Positions 54,121 through 64,000 of a DNA stretch of 64,000 bases are shown here, one piece after another. Within the stretch, counting starts at the first letter, position 1, and every line of letters starts with the position of its first letter. Under the pieces are notes generated by a model, which worked only from the letters and a program-made list of their open reading frames with translations, did not search any database and was not told where the DNA came from. The stretch comes from Halomonas urumqiensis (GTDB lineage Bacteria > Pseudomonadota > Gammaproteobacteria > Pseudomonadales > Halomonadaceae), in NCBI RefSeq assembly GCF_003028575.1, contig NZ_PYUD01000003.1:124001-188000 (forward strand), given 5' to 3'. The position numbers and the translations under genes were made by a program.

Positions 54121-55338
54121 ATGGTCGCCATACTCGGTTACTCCCGACCACAGATCCTGGCCGCGGTGCAGACGATGTACAGTACGGTGGCCAACGCCCC
54201 GGAGAGCCCCTTTCATTTCCCGGTTGGCGCGAATGCCAGCCGGCGCTTGGGCTACCCGCAAGCGCTGACCGCATCCCTGCCGACTCGACTCATGGACTCC
54301 TTTGCCGGGGTTGGCTGCCCGTTCAATGGCAGGGCGGTACACCGCGGTGATCGCGTGCTCGACCTGGGTGCCGGCGCTGGCCACGACAGCCTGATCGCCC
54401 GGGATCTCGTGGGCGAGCGAGGGCGTGTCATTGCCCTGGACCTGACCGCCGCCATGACCCGTAAGCTTCGCCAGGAGGCTATGCTTGCCGGTATCGACGA
54501 CCTGATGGTGCTGCAAGGGTCCGCCGAGCAGCTCCCCTTGGCCGATGCCAGTGTCGACAGCATCACCAGTAACGGCATGCTCAACCTGGTACCCGACAAA
54601 CGCCGCTCGGTGGCCGAGATGTTTCGCGTACTAAGGCCAGGCGGCCGCCTGCAACTGGCCGATGTTGTCATCCACCGACCGGTATCGGTGGATTGCCACG
54701 CGGATCCGCGGCTGTGGGTCGAGTGCGTGGTGGGTGCCACCGTGAAGGAAGACCTGCTGGCACTGTTCGAAGAGGAGGGCTTCGAGGACATTCGAGTGGT
54801 GGGAAGCCACGACTACTTCGCCCTGAGCCCGAGCGATCAGACGCGGGAGGTGGCCGAAAGCTTCGGGGCCCATGCCGTGGAATTGAGCATGCGCCGCGCA
54901 GACACGCCTCCCACTATCCTGCGACGCTGGCGCCACCGCCTCGATCCCCGTGTCTGGTGGCGCAGGCTCAAGCGTCGCGGCCTGCTGGGCATGGCGGCAT
55001 TCGCTCTGGCTGCCGTGAGCTGCTACGGTCTTCTGGCCCTGGCGGCACTGCTGCCGGTGCTGGGTATGAGCCTGGCCCTGAATGAAAGCACCTGGGCGGT
55101 CGCCATTGCAGCCTTCGTGGCGTTGACGCTGGTGGTACTGGCCGCGGGCTTACGCCACCGGGTCGGCCCGTGGCCCTGCCTGCTCGGGGCATTGGGCGCC
55201 AGCCTAGTGTTCTACGCCCTGTTCATCGACTACTACGCGCTCCTTGAACTCGCCGGTTTCCTCGTGCTGGCGGCCGCCACGCTCTGGGATCTGCGCCGAC
55301 GCCGACGCCAGGAGGCCCGAGTGTTGGGCATCGATTAG
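54121..55338 (+). CDS. ArsM-like SAM methyltransferase fused to a membrane domain
   Basis: The ATG at 54121 with AGGAGGAAG gives 405 residues. Residues 1-275 form a class I methyltransferase (VLDLGAGAGHDSL, ITSNGMLNLVPDKRRS, then FRVLRPGGRLQLADVV) like those called arsenite methyltransferase, beginning VQTMYSTVANAPESPFHFPVG-like. After a basic linker (about 280-300) come four helices (about 300-395), reminiscent of MerC-like membrane proteins. It is third in the sigma/anti-sigma operon. Methylation of a metalloid or small thiol-linked compound at the membrane is plausible but not shown. Confidence 0.78.
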   Translation: MVAILGYSRPQILAAVQTMYSTVANAPESPFHFPVGANASRRLGYPQALTASLPTRLMDSFAGVGCPFNGRAVHRGDRVLDLGAGAGHDSLIARDLVGERGRVIALDLTAAMTRKLRQEAMLAGIDDLMVLQGSAEQLPLADASVDSITSNGMLNLVPDKRRSVAEMFRVLRPGGRLQLADVVIHRPVSVDCHADPRLWVECVVGATVKEDLLALFEEEGFEDIRVVGSHDYFALSPSDQTREVAESFGAHAVELSMRRADTPPTILRRWRHRLDPRVWWRRLKRRGLLGMAAFALAAVSCYGLLALAALLPVLGMSLALNESTWAVAIAAFVALTLVVLAAGLRHRVGPWPCLLGALGASLVFYALFIDYYALLELAGFLVLAAATLWDLRRRRRQEARVLGID

Positions 55339-55353
55339 GTTCGTTTCACACGG

Positions 55354-55974
55354 CTAGGTTTCGCTATCCCGCGTGAACACCGCCAGATGGCTCGGCTGGC
55401 CAAGCGACGAATGGCGATCGCCAATTCCCGACACCTTGACCCGATAGCCGTTGCGGCGCGCGACCCCGAAGGCCCATTCACGAAACCGCGCCCTCCCCCA
55501 CTCGAACTTGTGGTCGGGGTCGCGAAACGCCCCAGGGGGCATGTCGTAGAGCGGATTGTAATCGTGGTTGGGGGTGGTCAGAAGCAACAGCGACGGACGC
55601 ATCCTGGTGAATACCGCACGCTCCACCTTCGAAAGGGTCGCCGGCGGCACGTGCTCGATGGTCTCGACCATCGCCGCGGCATCGAAGCCGGACAGGCGAG
55701 GATGCGGCTCGGCATAGGAGCCACAGATCAGCTCCAGACGCCCCTCCCGCGACTCGGGCAAGTCGCCCAGCCGCAGGTTCGCCTGGGCGAGCAGTTCACC
55801 GCTCTGTTCCAGGCCCACCAGCTTCTCGAACTGCGGCTCGAAGAGCAGGTATTGCAACAGCCCACCGGTACCGCAGCCCAGATCCAGCACCCGCCTGGCG
55901 CCACTGGCTCGCAATTGGCCTGCGACGCGTTGCAGGCGCACCTGATGCAGGTCGAGCGATTCGCTGTTGATCAT
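55354..55974 (-). CDS. Hen1-like 3'-terminal RNA ribose 2'-O-methyltransferase domain protein
   Basis: From the ATG at 55974 (GGGGAG before it) the protein has 206 residues. It has the SAM motif DLGCGTGG (31-38), the metal-binding ETIEH (104-108) and HKFEW with His155, the E-x2-E-H...H set of Hen1 enzymes. TTPNHDYN also fits. Bacterial Hen1 usually forms an RNA-repair pair with Pnkp and carries an extra N-terminal half; here only the catalytic half is present and no Pnkp is nearby. It could protect 3' ends of RNAs or act on another substrate. Confidence 0.75.
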   Translation of the reverse strand: MINSESLDLHQVRLQRVAGQLRASGARRVLDLGCGTGGLLQYLLFEPQFEKLVGLEQSGELLAQANLRLGDLPESREGRLELICGSYAEPHPRLSGFDAAAMVETIEHVPPATLSKVERAVFTRMRPSLLLLTTPNHDYNPLYDMPPGAFRDPDHKFEWGRARFREWAFGVARRNGYRVKVSGIGDRHSSLGQPSHLAVFTRDSET

Positions 55975-56065
55975 GCTCACTCCCCCGAAAGAGGGAGCTA
56001 TCGTGCCGCAAAACCCTGAAGAGGCATAGCATCGGGAATGAAATGGGCCATTGAAGTGGTGGAAA

Positions 56066-56097
56066 GGGGAATGGGGATAGGGGAATGGGGAAAGGGG
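56066..56097 (+). repeat. G-quadruplex motif: five GGGG tracts with 3-base loops
   Basis: GGGG occurs at 56066, 56073, 56080, 56087 and 56094, always 7 bases apart with loops AAT, ATA, AAT and AAA. This is an ideal four-tetrad quadruplex sequence with one spare tract. It lies beyond the terminator of the aldehyde dehydrogenase gene and about 90 bases upstream of the Hen1-like start, with the G-rich strand as template for that gene. Confidence 0.85.
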
Positions 56098-56100
56098 ATT

Positions 56101-56127
56101 GGAAAAAGGCGCGACTCATGTCGCGCC
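56101..56127 (-). terminator. rho-independent terminator of the aldehyde dehydrogenase gene
   Basis: On the minus strand GGCGCGAC-ATGA-GTCGCGCC is followed by TTTTTCC. It lies 62 bases beyond the stop codon; another perfect 11-bp stem (56148-56173) lies between the stop and this terminator. Confidence 0.9.
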
Positions 56128-56188
56128 CCTGTGGCGAATCGTGGAGGCGCTGCCATGCGTGGGCATGGCAGCGGTCAGGCTGGGCGAA

Positions 56189-57709
<1,521 letters not shown>

Positions 57710-57838
57710 GGCGTGACTCCTGACTGTTATGATTGTGAGTAACTTTTCTAGTATTGGTCGTCACGGCCTTCTACGACATACTCCGGTGGCAGGAGAGCCA
57801 CTCCTTCCTTGGTAGGAGAACGACACGAGGCCATGAAC

Positions 57839-58516
57839 ATGACCACCTTGATGGTCGCCGACGACCATCCACTATTTCGCGAAGCGCTCAGTGCCGTGAT
57901 CAGCGCGGGACTTCCCGACTGCCAACTGCTCGAAACCGACAACCTGGCGGGAGCCCTTTCGCATGCCAGCCGCCATGAGGCGCTCGACCTGCTGTTGCTC
58001 GACCTCGACCTGCCTGATGCCGAGGGTCTGAGCGGCCTTGCGATGCTGCGCGAGCGGTTGCCGCGCCTGCCGGTGGCGATCGTCTCCGCCGAACAGGACC
58101 GGCGTATCGTGCTTGAAGCGATCGAGATGGGCGCGGTTGGCTATATTCCCAAGTCGACGCCTCGGGCGGAACTTCTTGCGGCACTGGCGCGAATTCTTGA
58201 CGGCCAGCTCTACCTGCCGCCAAGTATCATGCTGCGCCCGCCAGTGGAGGACACCTCGGTGGCGCCTTCCAGTGGCGACGCGCTCAGCGCCCGGCTCTCC
58301 CGCCTGACCGGCAAACAGCTCGAGGTGCTCGAGCAGATGACGCGTGGCGCCTCGAACAAGCGCATCGCTCAGGAACTGGATATCGCCGAGACCACCGTGA
58401 AAACCCATGTCTCGGCCATTCTTCGCAAGCTCGGCGTTGCCAGCCGTATCCAGGCGATTCTCGCCGCAGGCGAGGTGGACATGAGCGAGCTCAGCGTCAG
58501 CCGCCGTCAGCGCTGA
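57839..58516 (+). CDS. erdR: LuxR-type response regulator, ErdR-like
   Basis: I chose the ATG at 57839, 8 bases after GAGG, giving 225 residues; the ATG at 57833 is the other choice. A receiver domain with phosphoacceptor Asp (LLLLDLDLPDAEGL, about residue 58) is followed by a LuxR helix-turn-helix (about 155-215, LTGKQLEVLEQMTRGASNKR, then VKTHVSAILRKLGV). The sequence is of the ErdR group. It converges with a NahK/ErcS'-like kinase gene, their ends overlapping by 10 bases, and that kinase is a likely partner. Confidence 0.82.
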   Translation: MTTLMVADDHPLFREALSAVISAGLPDCQLLETDNLAGALSHASRHEALDLLLLDLDLPDAEGLSGLAMLRERLPRLPVAIVSAEQDRRIVLEAIEMGAVGYIPKSTPRAELLAALARILDGQLYLPPSIMLRPPVEDTSVAPSSGDALSARLSRLTGKQLEVLEQMTRGASNKRIAQELDIAETTVKTHVSAILRKLGVASRIQAILAAGEVDMSELSVSRRQR

Positions 58517-59919
58517 GGCCGAGCTGGAGCATTCGCCCGAGCTTCCAGCAACGTTGCAAGCAACATGCGCAAGCGTAGCGGCTTGAGCGGCTTGAGCAGG
58601 CAGTCATGCCCCTTGCGGCGTGCCTCGGCCTTGAGTTCGGCGGCATGATTGGCGGTGATCACTACCACGGGCAGCCCCGGTTGCCTTGCCTGCAGGTGGC
58701 TTGCCACCTCGAGTCCATCCGGATCACCCTCCGCCAGGTGATAGTCCACCAGCAATACGTCCGCGTGCTGACCATTGGCGCGCGCATCGAGCTGCTCCAG
58801 GGAGGCGGCGGTCACCACCTCGCAGCCCCATCCGCCCAGTAACGCCTGCATGCCTTCTCGAATATCCGCATCGTTGTCGATCACCCATACCGTCGCCCCC
58901 GCAAGACGATCGGAGGCTGGGCGAATGCGCTCAGGATCGTGGCGTTGCGCTACCTTCGTTCGCGCGTAGGGCACGCGTACAGCAAACACCGAACCACGCC
59001 CCGGGCAGGAACGCAGGCGCAGGGGATGGCCAAGCATGCCGCTGATGCGATCAACGATGGCCAACCCAAGGCCCAGGCCCCGATCCTCCCGGTCTCCACC
59101 GATGCGCCGAAACTCCTCGAAGATCGCCTCGCGCTGTTCCTCGGCGATCCCCGGGCCGGTATCGCCCACCATGATGTCGAGCCCCTCGGGATGGCGCCGA
59201 CATCCCAGCAGGATTCGCCCCCGTTCGGTGTAGCGGATAGCATTACTGAGAAAGTTGCGTACCACCCGCGCCAGCAGCGCCAAGTCCGACTCGATCAGCG
59301 TATCGTTGGGCACGTAGCGCAGTTCCAGGCCTTGTGCCGCGGCGATCTGTCGGTACTCCTCGGCCAGCACGTCAAGTAGCTCGCCCACCCGAAACGGGGC
59401 AATATCGGGGGTGAGCACACCGGCGTCGAGCCGTGAGATATCGACCAATGTACCGAGCAGGGTCTCGACGTCCTTCAGCGAGCGACCGATATGCCCCACC
59501 ACGCGGCGCGATGGCTCGGGCAGTGCGTGCTCATCCAGTGCGCTTGTGAACAACCGTGCGGCATTCAGCGGCTGCAGAAGATCATGGCTCACCGCCGCGA
59601 GGAACTTGGTCTTCGAGAGGTTAGCGGCCTCGGCCTCGGCCTTGGCGCGATGGAGCTCACCCAGTGTTCGCTGCAGTGTCTCGGTGCGTTCGCGTACCTG
59701 CTCGGCCAGCAGCACCGAGTGCTCGAAGGCCGCATACGGCGCACCCCCCACCACGCCACCGGATTCGACGCGCTCGATCAGTGCCGCGCAGATGCGCCGC
59801 AAGCGGGCATTTTCCTCGGTAAGCTGTCGCGCGGACTCACTGGTCGGCTCGACGTCATCCGGTGCGTGGACGAGATCCAATGGCAACCCCTGTGAAGGTC
59901 TGGTTGACGTGCATGCCAT
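58507..59919 (-). CDS. nahK: hybrid histidine kinase with C-terminal receiver, NahK/ErcS'-like
   Basis: The ATG at 59919 has a fine GGGGAG 8 bases before it, giving 470 residues. A short N-terminal region with a coiled coil leads to the H-box AAVSHDLLQPLNAARLF, the form of NahK/ErcS' kinases, then the ATPase domain (GLGLGLAIVDRISG) and a receiver domain (DVLLVDYHLAEGDPDG). There is no membrane segment, so an outside protein must supply the signal. The start lies 65 bases inside the NosP-like gene; NosP regulates NahK in P. aeruginosa, where the two genes are also adjacent. Confidence 0.82.
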   Translation of the reverse strand: MACTSTRPSQGLPLDLVHAPDDVEPTSESARQLTEENARLRRICAALIERVESGGVVGGAPYAAFEHSVLLAEQVRERTETLQRTLGELHRAKAEAEAANLSKTKFLAAVSHDLLQPLNAARLFTSALDEHALPEPSRRVVGHIGRSLKDVETLLGTLVDISRLDAGVLTPDIAPFRVGELLDVLAEEYRQIAAAQGLELRYVPNDTLIESDLALLARVVRNFLSNAIRYTERGRILLGCRRHPEGLDIMVGDTGPGIAEEQREAIFEEFRRIGGDREDRGLGLGLAIVDRISGMLGHPLRLRSCPGRGSVFAVRVPYARTKVAQRHDPERIRPASDRLAGATVWVIDNDADIREGMQALLGGWGCEVVTAASLEQLDARANGQHADVLLVDYHLAEGDPDGLEVASHLQARQPGLPVVVITANHAAELKAEARRKGHDCLLKPLKPLRLRMLLATLLEARANAPARPQR

Positions 59920-61048
59920 GGTGCTGCTCCCCATAGGTGTTGAAGCCGACCACACGCGAGCGGGCCAGCAACCGGGACGCCGCGTCCACCGCCCCCAGCG
60001 CCTCGAGCTCCAGCCGGCGCAGGAAACAGTCGCAACCGATCACCAGCACAGGCTCGCCGAGCGTGTCGTGAAGCCTGCCAAGCACAGCCTCGAGATCCTC
60101 GAGTATCGGTGCCGGCTGCATGGCAGTCAGTACGATGCCGTTTTCCACCGCACAGTAGAAGCTGAGGCTGCCGTCGGCATTGACGCGCTGAATCGAACGC
60201 ACGTAGTGGGCATCACCGATGCGAACCGCCAGCGGATAGCGAGCGAACACCGAGGCATCCAATTCCGCCACCTCGAGCCCCACCAGGCGCGCGTACTCTT
60301 CGGCAGCCGGGGCGGCGTTCAGCTCCAGCACGCGACGTCCCTCGCGGTCGGCACGCGTCACCACCAGCTTGGCGCTTTGTGGCCGCAGGTGGTGCGTGGT
60401 GAACACCTCGAACGGCAAGGCGGTATTGATCATCACCACCACCGCCGCTGAACTACGAAAGCGACCGTTGCTGTAGACATGGGTATGGGCGAGCCGATTG
60501 TCGTCGCCAGCCGAACCGCCGAAGCTGGGAATGCGTCCCAGGGCCGCATCCAGGGTGGCCAACACCTGCTCCTCACTGCTCGAGAGGCCGTCAAGCAGGG
60601 TCAACGCGAAGCTGTTCTCGCCCACCGGCGCCATGGCATGGCCACGACACTCGTCGAGCAGATCATCGACCAGTTGCTGGGCACGTATCAGGTCGAAGCC
60701 ATCGAGGTCCTCCACCAGCGAGAGCGACACGGCGAAATGTCGGCGATCCAGGCCAATCGCCACGACACAGCCACGTCCGTATCCCTGTGGGGTGATCTCG
60801 CCAGCGGTGGTGCAACCCGCCATTGGCACCCCGACGAACGCCTGCTGCATGGCCTCGCCCAGCTGATCGAGAGGATATTCCGCGCTACAGAAGAACAGCA
60901 CGAATGCCAGGTCGTCATGGCCGAGTGCGGTGGCCAATTCGGATGCAACCGCCTGGGGGTCGGCGGAGCGGCTGAAGGCCGTGAGCAGTGGCGCCGAAGA
61001 CGCCACTGGTGCTTGGCGAGGAAAATGGGTGAGTGAAGACGCAGACAC
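59855..61048 (-). CDS. nosP: FIST-domain sensory protein, NosP-like
   Basis: I prefer the GTG at 61048, which has GGAG 7 bases before it (397 residues). A TTG/ATG pair at 61102/61099 lacks a ribosome site. An N-terminal FIST domain (LLTAFSRSADPQAVASELAT onward, including AGCTTAGEITPQGYG) and a FIST_C domain (GVDAASRLL-type region near 340-390, ending NQTFTGVAIG) fill the protein. NosP of P. aeruginosa is such a haem-binding nitric-oxide sensor. Haem binding here is inferred from family and operon, not from sequence alone. Confidence 0.78.
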   Translation of the reverse strand: MSASSLTHFPRQAPVASSAPLLTAFSRSADPQAVASELATALGHDDLAFVLFFCSAEYPLDQLGEAMQQAFVGVPMAGCTTAGEITPQGYGRGCVVAIGLDRRHFAVSLSLVEDLDGFDLIRAQQLVDDLLDECRGHAMAPVGENSFALTLLDGLSSSEEQVLATLDAALGRIPSFGGSAGDDNRLAHTHVYSNGRFRSSAAVVVMINTALPFEVFTTHHLRPQSAKLVVTRADREGRRVLELNAAPAAEEYARLVGLEVAELDASVFARYPLAVRIGDAHYVRSIQRVNADGSLSFYCAVENGIVLTAMQPAPILEDLEAVLGRLHDTLGEPVLVIGCDCFLRRLELEALGAVDAASRLLARSRVVGFNTYGEQHHGMHVNQTFTGVAIGSRPRTG

Positions 61049-61064
61049 CGGAAGACTCCATGCA

Positions 61065-63269
61065 TCAAGAGGGGCGCGTGTGTATCGATAGCTTGGCATC
61101 AAGCGCCGCGAGCGTCACTTCCAGGGTCGCATGCAGGCTTTCCAGCAACTCGCTTGCGCCATCCATTGGCCCTCGGTGACTTGCCAGTTGTTCCAGGCGC
61201 AGCGCGAGCCCCGCCATCTTGACCGCGCCAAGGCTCGAGGACTCGCCCTTGAGCTGGTGCGCCAGGTGTGCAATCCGCGACAACTCGGCAGCACCGATTG
61301 CCTCCTCCAGCTCCAGCACCCGCTGCCTGACCTGCTCACGGTACACACCCACCAACTGAGCAAGGCCGGCTTCTCCAAGGCTCTCGCCCAGCGCCGTGAG
61401 CGTGCCGTCATCGAGGGGCGACTCGGGGCCGACGCGTGAGTGGCCAACGGGCTTGCCCGAGCGGTCAACGGCCTCATCCGCGTTATGCAGGTGGCGATTG
61501 AGCACCTCGAGCAGCATCCACTGCAGTAAAGGCTTGGTCAGGTAACCGTTCATTCCCGCCGCCAGGCAGCGAGTCTGCTCCCCCCCGGGCCCGCCCGCCG
61601 TCATGGCAACGATCGGTATATCCGCGAGCCGGCCACCCTTCGCACGCAGTCGCCTCGTCACTTCCAGGCCGTCCATACCGGGCATCTGGACATCCATGAA
61701 AATCAGATCGAAGTGCGCACGTCCGGCCTGCCACAGTGCCTCATCACCGCTCTCGGCAATTGTCACGCGACACCCCAGCCGCTCGAGCATGGCTCTTGCC
61801 ACCTGCTGGTTGACCTGGTTGTCCTCCACCACCAGCAGCCGCGCTTGATCAAGGTGGACCGCCCGCGACGACACCTCATCACTGCCCCGAGAGGTTCCGC
61901 TCTCCGGTGCCTCGACGAGCGGCAGGGTGAACCAGAAACAACTGCCTATACCAGGCTTGCTCGAGACATGCAGCGCACCGCCCATCGCCTCCACCAACCG
62001 GCGGCATATGGCAAGACCCAACCCCGTGCCGCCAAAGCGACGCGCCGTCGACGCGTCGCCCTGGCGGAAGGGTTCGAAGATCCGGCGAAGCTGGCTGGGC
62101 TCGATCCCAAGGCCAGTATCGTGCACTTCGAAACGCAGTTGATCCCCACCCAGTGGCTTGACCTCTATTCGCACCTCGCCACTCTCGGTGAACTTCACCG
62201 CATTTGACACCAGGTTAAGCAACACTTGACGCAGGCGGCCTGGATCACTTACGACCCGTTCGGGCAGTGTCGGGTCAAGCCGACACGTCAGCCGTATGCC
62301 TCGAGTACTGGTGCGCGGAGTGAATATCTCGACAGTGCTCTTGACCAGTTCCCGCAAGTCCATTGGGCGGTTCTCGAACTCCAGCTTTCCCGACTCGACC
62401 TTCGAGAAATCCAGCAGGTCATTGATCAGTGCCAGTAACAGGCCACCGCTGTCATGAATGGTGGTGGCGTAGTGTCGGGCGGAACCCTCGAGAGGCTGAT
62501 CCAGAAGCAGGTCACTCATGCCGATCACGCCGTTGAGCGGCGTGCGAATTTCATGGCTGACGGTTGCCAGGAATTCAGATTTTGCCTGGCTTGCCGATTC
62601 GGCTTGCCTGGCGGTGATCTCGAGCTCGCGGCTGAGTACTTCGAGATCATGGCGTGCCACCGCATTATCGCGCGCTTCGCGGAACAGCATGATCACGACC
62701 AGCAACGCGGAAAGGCTCATCCCCAGCAGCAGGATCAGAAGCAAGCCGTAGAGCAGTTGCAACTGGCGACGCTCCTGGGTGGCGCTCTCGGCCAGATGCG
62801 CGTTGATGGCGATGATCAAGCGCTCGCTGCGATTGCTCAGGACATCGAGTTGCTGGTCGAGCACGAGCCTTTGCAGGGCATCGAGTGCCCCGAGCTGGCT
62901 GATCCGCTCATCCAGTTCATCGAGCAGCGAGCCGATCTCCTCGGTCAGTTGGCCGCCCGATGGAATGCGTTCGAGCAACTGGGAGATCTCACCCTCGCGC
63001 AGGAGATGCAAACGGCTATAGAGAAGTTCGAATCGCAGCATCAGCCCGTCGAGCCCCGAATCGGGCTGGGCCAAGAAGTTGCGCAGCTGAACAGCATCCC
63101 GGTCGAGCTTGTAGGCATGCCATGCGGCATCCTCGCCGACACTTTGTGCCAGGCTATCCTGTCGCCAGGCAACCAGACCCACCACGACCAGCGCCGCGCC
63201 GAACAGCAGTAGTGCGCTGATGCCACCGAGCTTGAGGCGCAGCGGAAATCGCAACATTCTCGAATCCAT
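61065..63269 (-). CDS. membrane hybrid histidine kinase with receiver and HPt domains
   Basis: From the ATG at 63269 the protein has 734 residues. Two helices (about 11-35 and 175-197) flank a periplasmic helical sensor domain. These are followed by the H-box [16 protein letters not shown], the ATPase domain ([19 protein letters not shown]), a receiver ([16 protein letters not shown]) and an HPt domain with His in [13 protein letters not shown]. It can run a full phosphorelay but carries no output domain. It sits between a molybdopterin-domain-like periplasmic protein gene and the NosP-like gene, on one strand with short gaps. Confidence 0.87.
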   Translation of the reverse strand: MDSRMLRFPLRLKLGGISALLLFGAALVVVGLVAWRQDSLAQSVGEDAAWHAYKLDRDAVQLRNFLAQPDSGLDGLMLRFELLYSRLHLLREGEISQLLERIPSGGQLTEEIGSLLDELDERISQLGALDALQRLVLDQQLDVLSNRSERLIIAINAHLAESATQERRQLQLLYGLLLILLLGMSLSALLVVIMLFREARDNAVARHDLEVLSRELEITARQAESASQAKSEFLATVSHEIRTPLNGVIGMSDLLLDQPLEGSARHYATTIHDSGGLLLALINDLLDFSKVESGKLEFENRPMDLRELVKSTVEIFTPRTSTRGIRLTCRLDPTLPERVVSDPGRLRQVLLNLVSNAVKFTESGEVRIEVKPLGGDQLRFEVHDTGLGIEPSQLRRIFEPFRQGDASTARRFGGTGLGLAICRRLVEAMGGALHVSSKPGIGSCFWFTLPLVEAPESGTSRGSDEVSSRAVHLDQARLLVVEDNQVNQQVARAMLERLGCRVTIAESGDEALWQAGRAHFDLIFMDVQMPGMDGLEVTRRLRAKGGRLADIPIVAMTAGGPGGEQTRCLAAGMNGYLTKPLLQWMLLEVLNRHLHNADEAVDRSGKPVGHSRVGPESPLDDGTLTALGESLGEAGLAQLVGVYREQVRQRVLELEEAIGAAELSRIAHLAHQLKGESSSLGAVKMAGLALRLEQLASHRGPMDGASELLESLHATLEVTLAALDAKLSIHTRPS

Positions 63270-63289
63270 TCGCCTAGGTGACGTGCGGG

Positions 63290-63811
63290 TCAAGGGGCAT
63301 GAATATGCACGACTTGCCACACGGAGCGGAACCGAATCGTCTCGTTCATCAACTCGGGATGAGCGTCGAAAGGGTAAAGCACGAACAAGGGACCAAACTC
63401 ACGAATCTGCATCCACTCGCCATTTCGGGACATGGCGAGAATCACGTCGTAATCATGCAGATCGGTAAGCGGAATCTCCGCCTCGAAGTCATTCAGCGCC
63501 CTTACCCGGATACGTTCCGAGCGCACGCCCGCAGCCGCCAGCACATCGCGCAGCAGGGGGCCTTCGTAGACACCAGCGTCATGGTGCCAGGGGGTGTGGG
63601 TATGGATCTCGTGGGAATCGAAGCCCATCAACATCTGGCGATCGAAACGTGCCTCCCCCGAAACGTTGGCATGCGCGATATCACCACTGATGCTCAGCAG
63701 CACTTCACCCTGAGGCTTCGGCAGGGCCCCATGGGAAGCCGCGGTACCCGGTAGCGCCATGAACGTCAGCAGCAATAAGGTGGTGAGAAGATACCCGGCT
63801 CGATAGCGCAT
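63290..63811 (-). CDS. periplasmic protein with a small molybdopterin-oxidoreductase-like (SUOX-type) domain
   Basis: The ATG at 63811, after AGGATCC, gives 173 residues with a signal peptide ending TAASH (about residue 25). The pattern [29 protein letters not shown], then [13 protein letters not shown] is that of small proteins of the oxidoreductase molybdopterin-binding family. It lacks the length of true sulfite oxidases. It may bind a ligand rather than do chemistry. Being 20 bases before the hybrid kinase gene, it is a good candidate for that kinase's periplasmic sensor subunit. Confidence 0.72.
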   Translation of the reverse strand: MRYRAGYLLTTLLLLTFMALPGTAASHGALPKPQGEVLLSISGDIAHANVSGEARFDRQMLMGFDSHEIHTHTPWHHDAGVYEGPLLRDVLAAAGVRSERIRVRALNDFEAEIPLTDLHDYDVILAMSRNGEWMQIREFGPLFVLYPFDAHPELMNETIRFRSVWQVVHIHAP

Positions 63812-63837
63812 GGAAGGATCCTGTATACGGAACACAG

Positions 63838-63889
63838 CTTTTCAACACTGTTTTTCAATACGGTTTTTCAATACGGCTTTTCGAGAAGG
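63838..63889. repeat. 13-bp imperfect tandem repeat, four units
   Basis: Units run at 63838-63850, 63851-63863, 63864-63876 and 63877-63889; the middle two are identical (TTTTTCAATACGG). The array ends 27 bases before the start of the periplasmic protein gene, in its leader. Confidence 0.75.
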
Positions 63890-63918
63890 TTACGCTATTC
63901 GTTCGCGAAGATCAGGTC

Positions 63919-64000
63919 TCACGGTGGCAGGGTTGTCGTCTCATCTTCCTCGACCAGGGATGCCAGGCCATCCAGCAAGCGCAGTAACTGCATGACACGC
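63919..64000 (-). CDS. possible 3' end of an unidentified gene (runs off the right edge)
   Basis: On the minus strand a frame open to the window edge gives 26 residues (RVMQLLRLLDGLASLVEEDE and six more) before TGA at 63921-63919. The helical, charged content looks protein-like and the usage is similar to neighbours. It is too short to assign a family. Confidence 0.35.
   Translation of the reverse strand, partial: RVMQLLRLLDGLASLVEEDETTTLPP

Noticed and set aside
56148..56173. Attachment site or mobile-element end
   Set aside because: It is a simple perfect hairpin just behind the dehydrogenase stop, best read as part of its 3' end; no integrase or transposase is nearby.

Overview
The window is about 64 kb of GC-rich gammaproteobacterial chromosome, almost certainly from a halophilic member of the Halomonadaceae (Halomonas or a close relative). 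The main reasons are a complete ectoine-degradation gene set (doeA, doeB, doeX and candidate doeC and doeD), a GH13 alpha-glucosidase whose catalytic residues fall at the same positions as those I recall for the Halomonas sp. H11 enzyme, a BCCT osmolyte transporter, a TRAP transporter and acidic proteins. I see no rRNA, tRNA, CRISPR array, insertion sequence or prophage. Family assignments come from reading the translations, not from database searches.

Region 1 (1-12350) is an alpha-glucoside and maltose regulon. A maltoporin-type porin cut by the left edge is divergent from a binding protein, two permeases, an alpha-glucosidase, an ABC ATPase and a LacI-family regulator. LacI-type operators (core TTAATCGTTTAA) lie in the divergent promoter region and before the regulator. 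A second, MalE/MalF/MalG-type importer follows without its own ATPase. Region 2 (12380-23530) has a tandem universal stress protein, a SulP transporter, a slipin and NfeD-type protease pair, a YnjBCD-type ABC importer preceded by a 46-codon small ORF, a GAF-PAS-GGDEF diguanylate cyclase and a HAD hydrolase.

Region 3 (23690-36590, all minus strand) is the ectoine catabolic region. doeA-doeB-doeX are followed by four genes (nitrilase-family amidohydrolase, ATP-grasp ligase, C45 acyltransferase/hydrolase, a 925-residue Orn/Lys/Arg-type decarboxylase), then doeC-like aldehyde dehydrogenase and doeD-like transaminase. The four-gene module between doeX and doeC is the best candidate here for an undescribed pathway.

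Region 4 (36849-46453) holds a GhrA-type reductase, the pncA-pncB NAD salvage pair, an SDR with a TetR regulator and clear operator, a DUF3108-like protein, a LysO-type exporter, and a BaeSR-type two-component system followed by a His-rich Spy/CpxP-like protein. The baeS-like and spy-like promoters share an unusual array of TGCA cores phased at 11 bp. Region 5 (46554-52320) has a TRAP transporter and a BetT-type BCCT carrier with a BetI-like palindrome upstream.

Region 6 (52345-56000) is an ECF sigma, zinc anti-sigma and methyltransferase operon divergent from a cupin gene. Both directions carry the same GGAAC-N17-CGTC element, and the anti-sigma has the Cys/His spacing of redox-sensing RsrA. 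A stand-alone Hen1-like RNA methyltransferase domain follows. Next to it lies a striking (GGGGNNN)4GGGG G-quadruplex motif. Region 7 (56189-63811) joins an ExaC-type aldehyde dehydrogenase, an ErdR-type response regulator and a four-gene signalling operon: molybdopterin-domain-like periplasmic protein, hybrid kinase with HPt, FIST-domain (NosP-like) sensor and NahK/ErcS'-like hybrid kinase. A short CDS end may run off the right edge.
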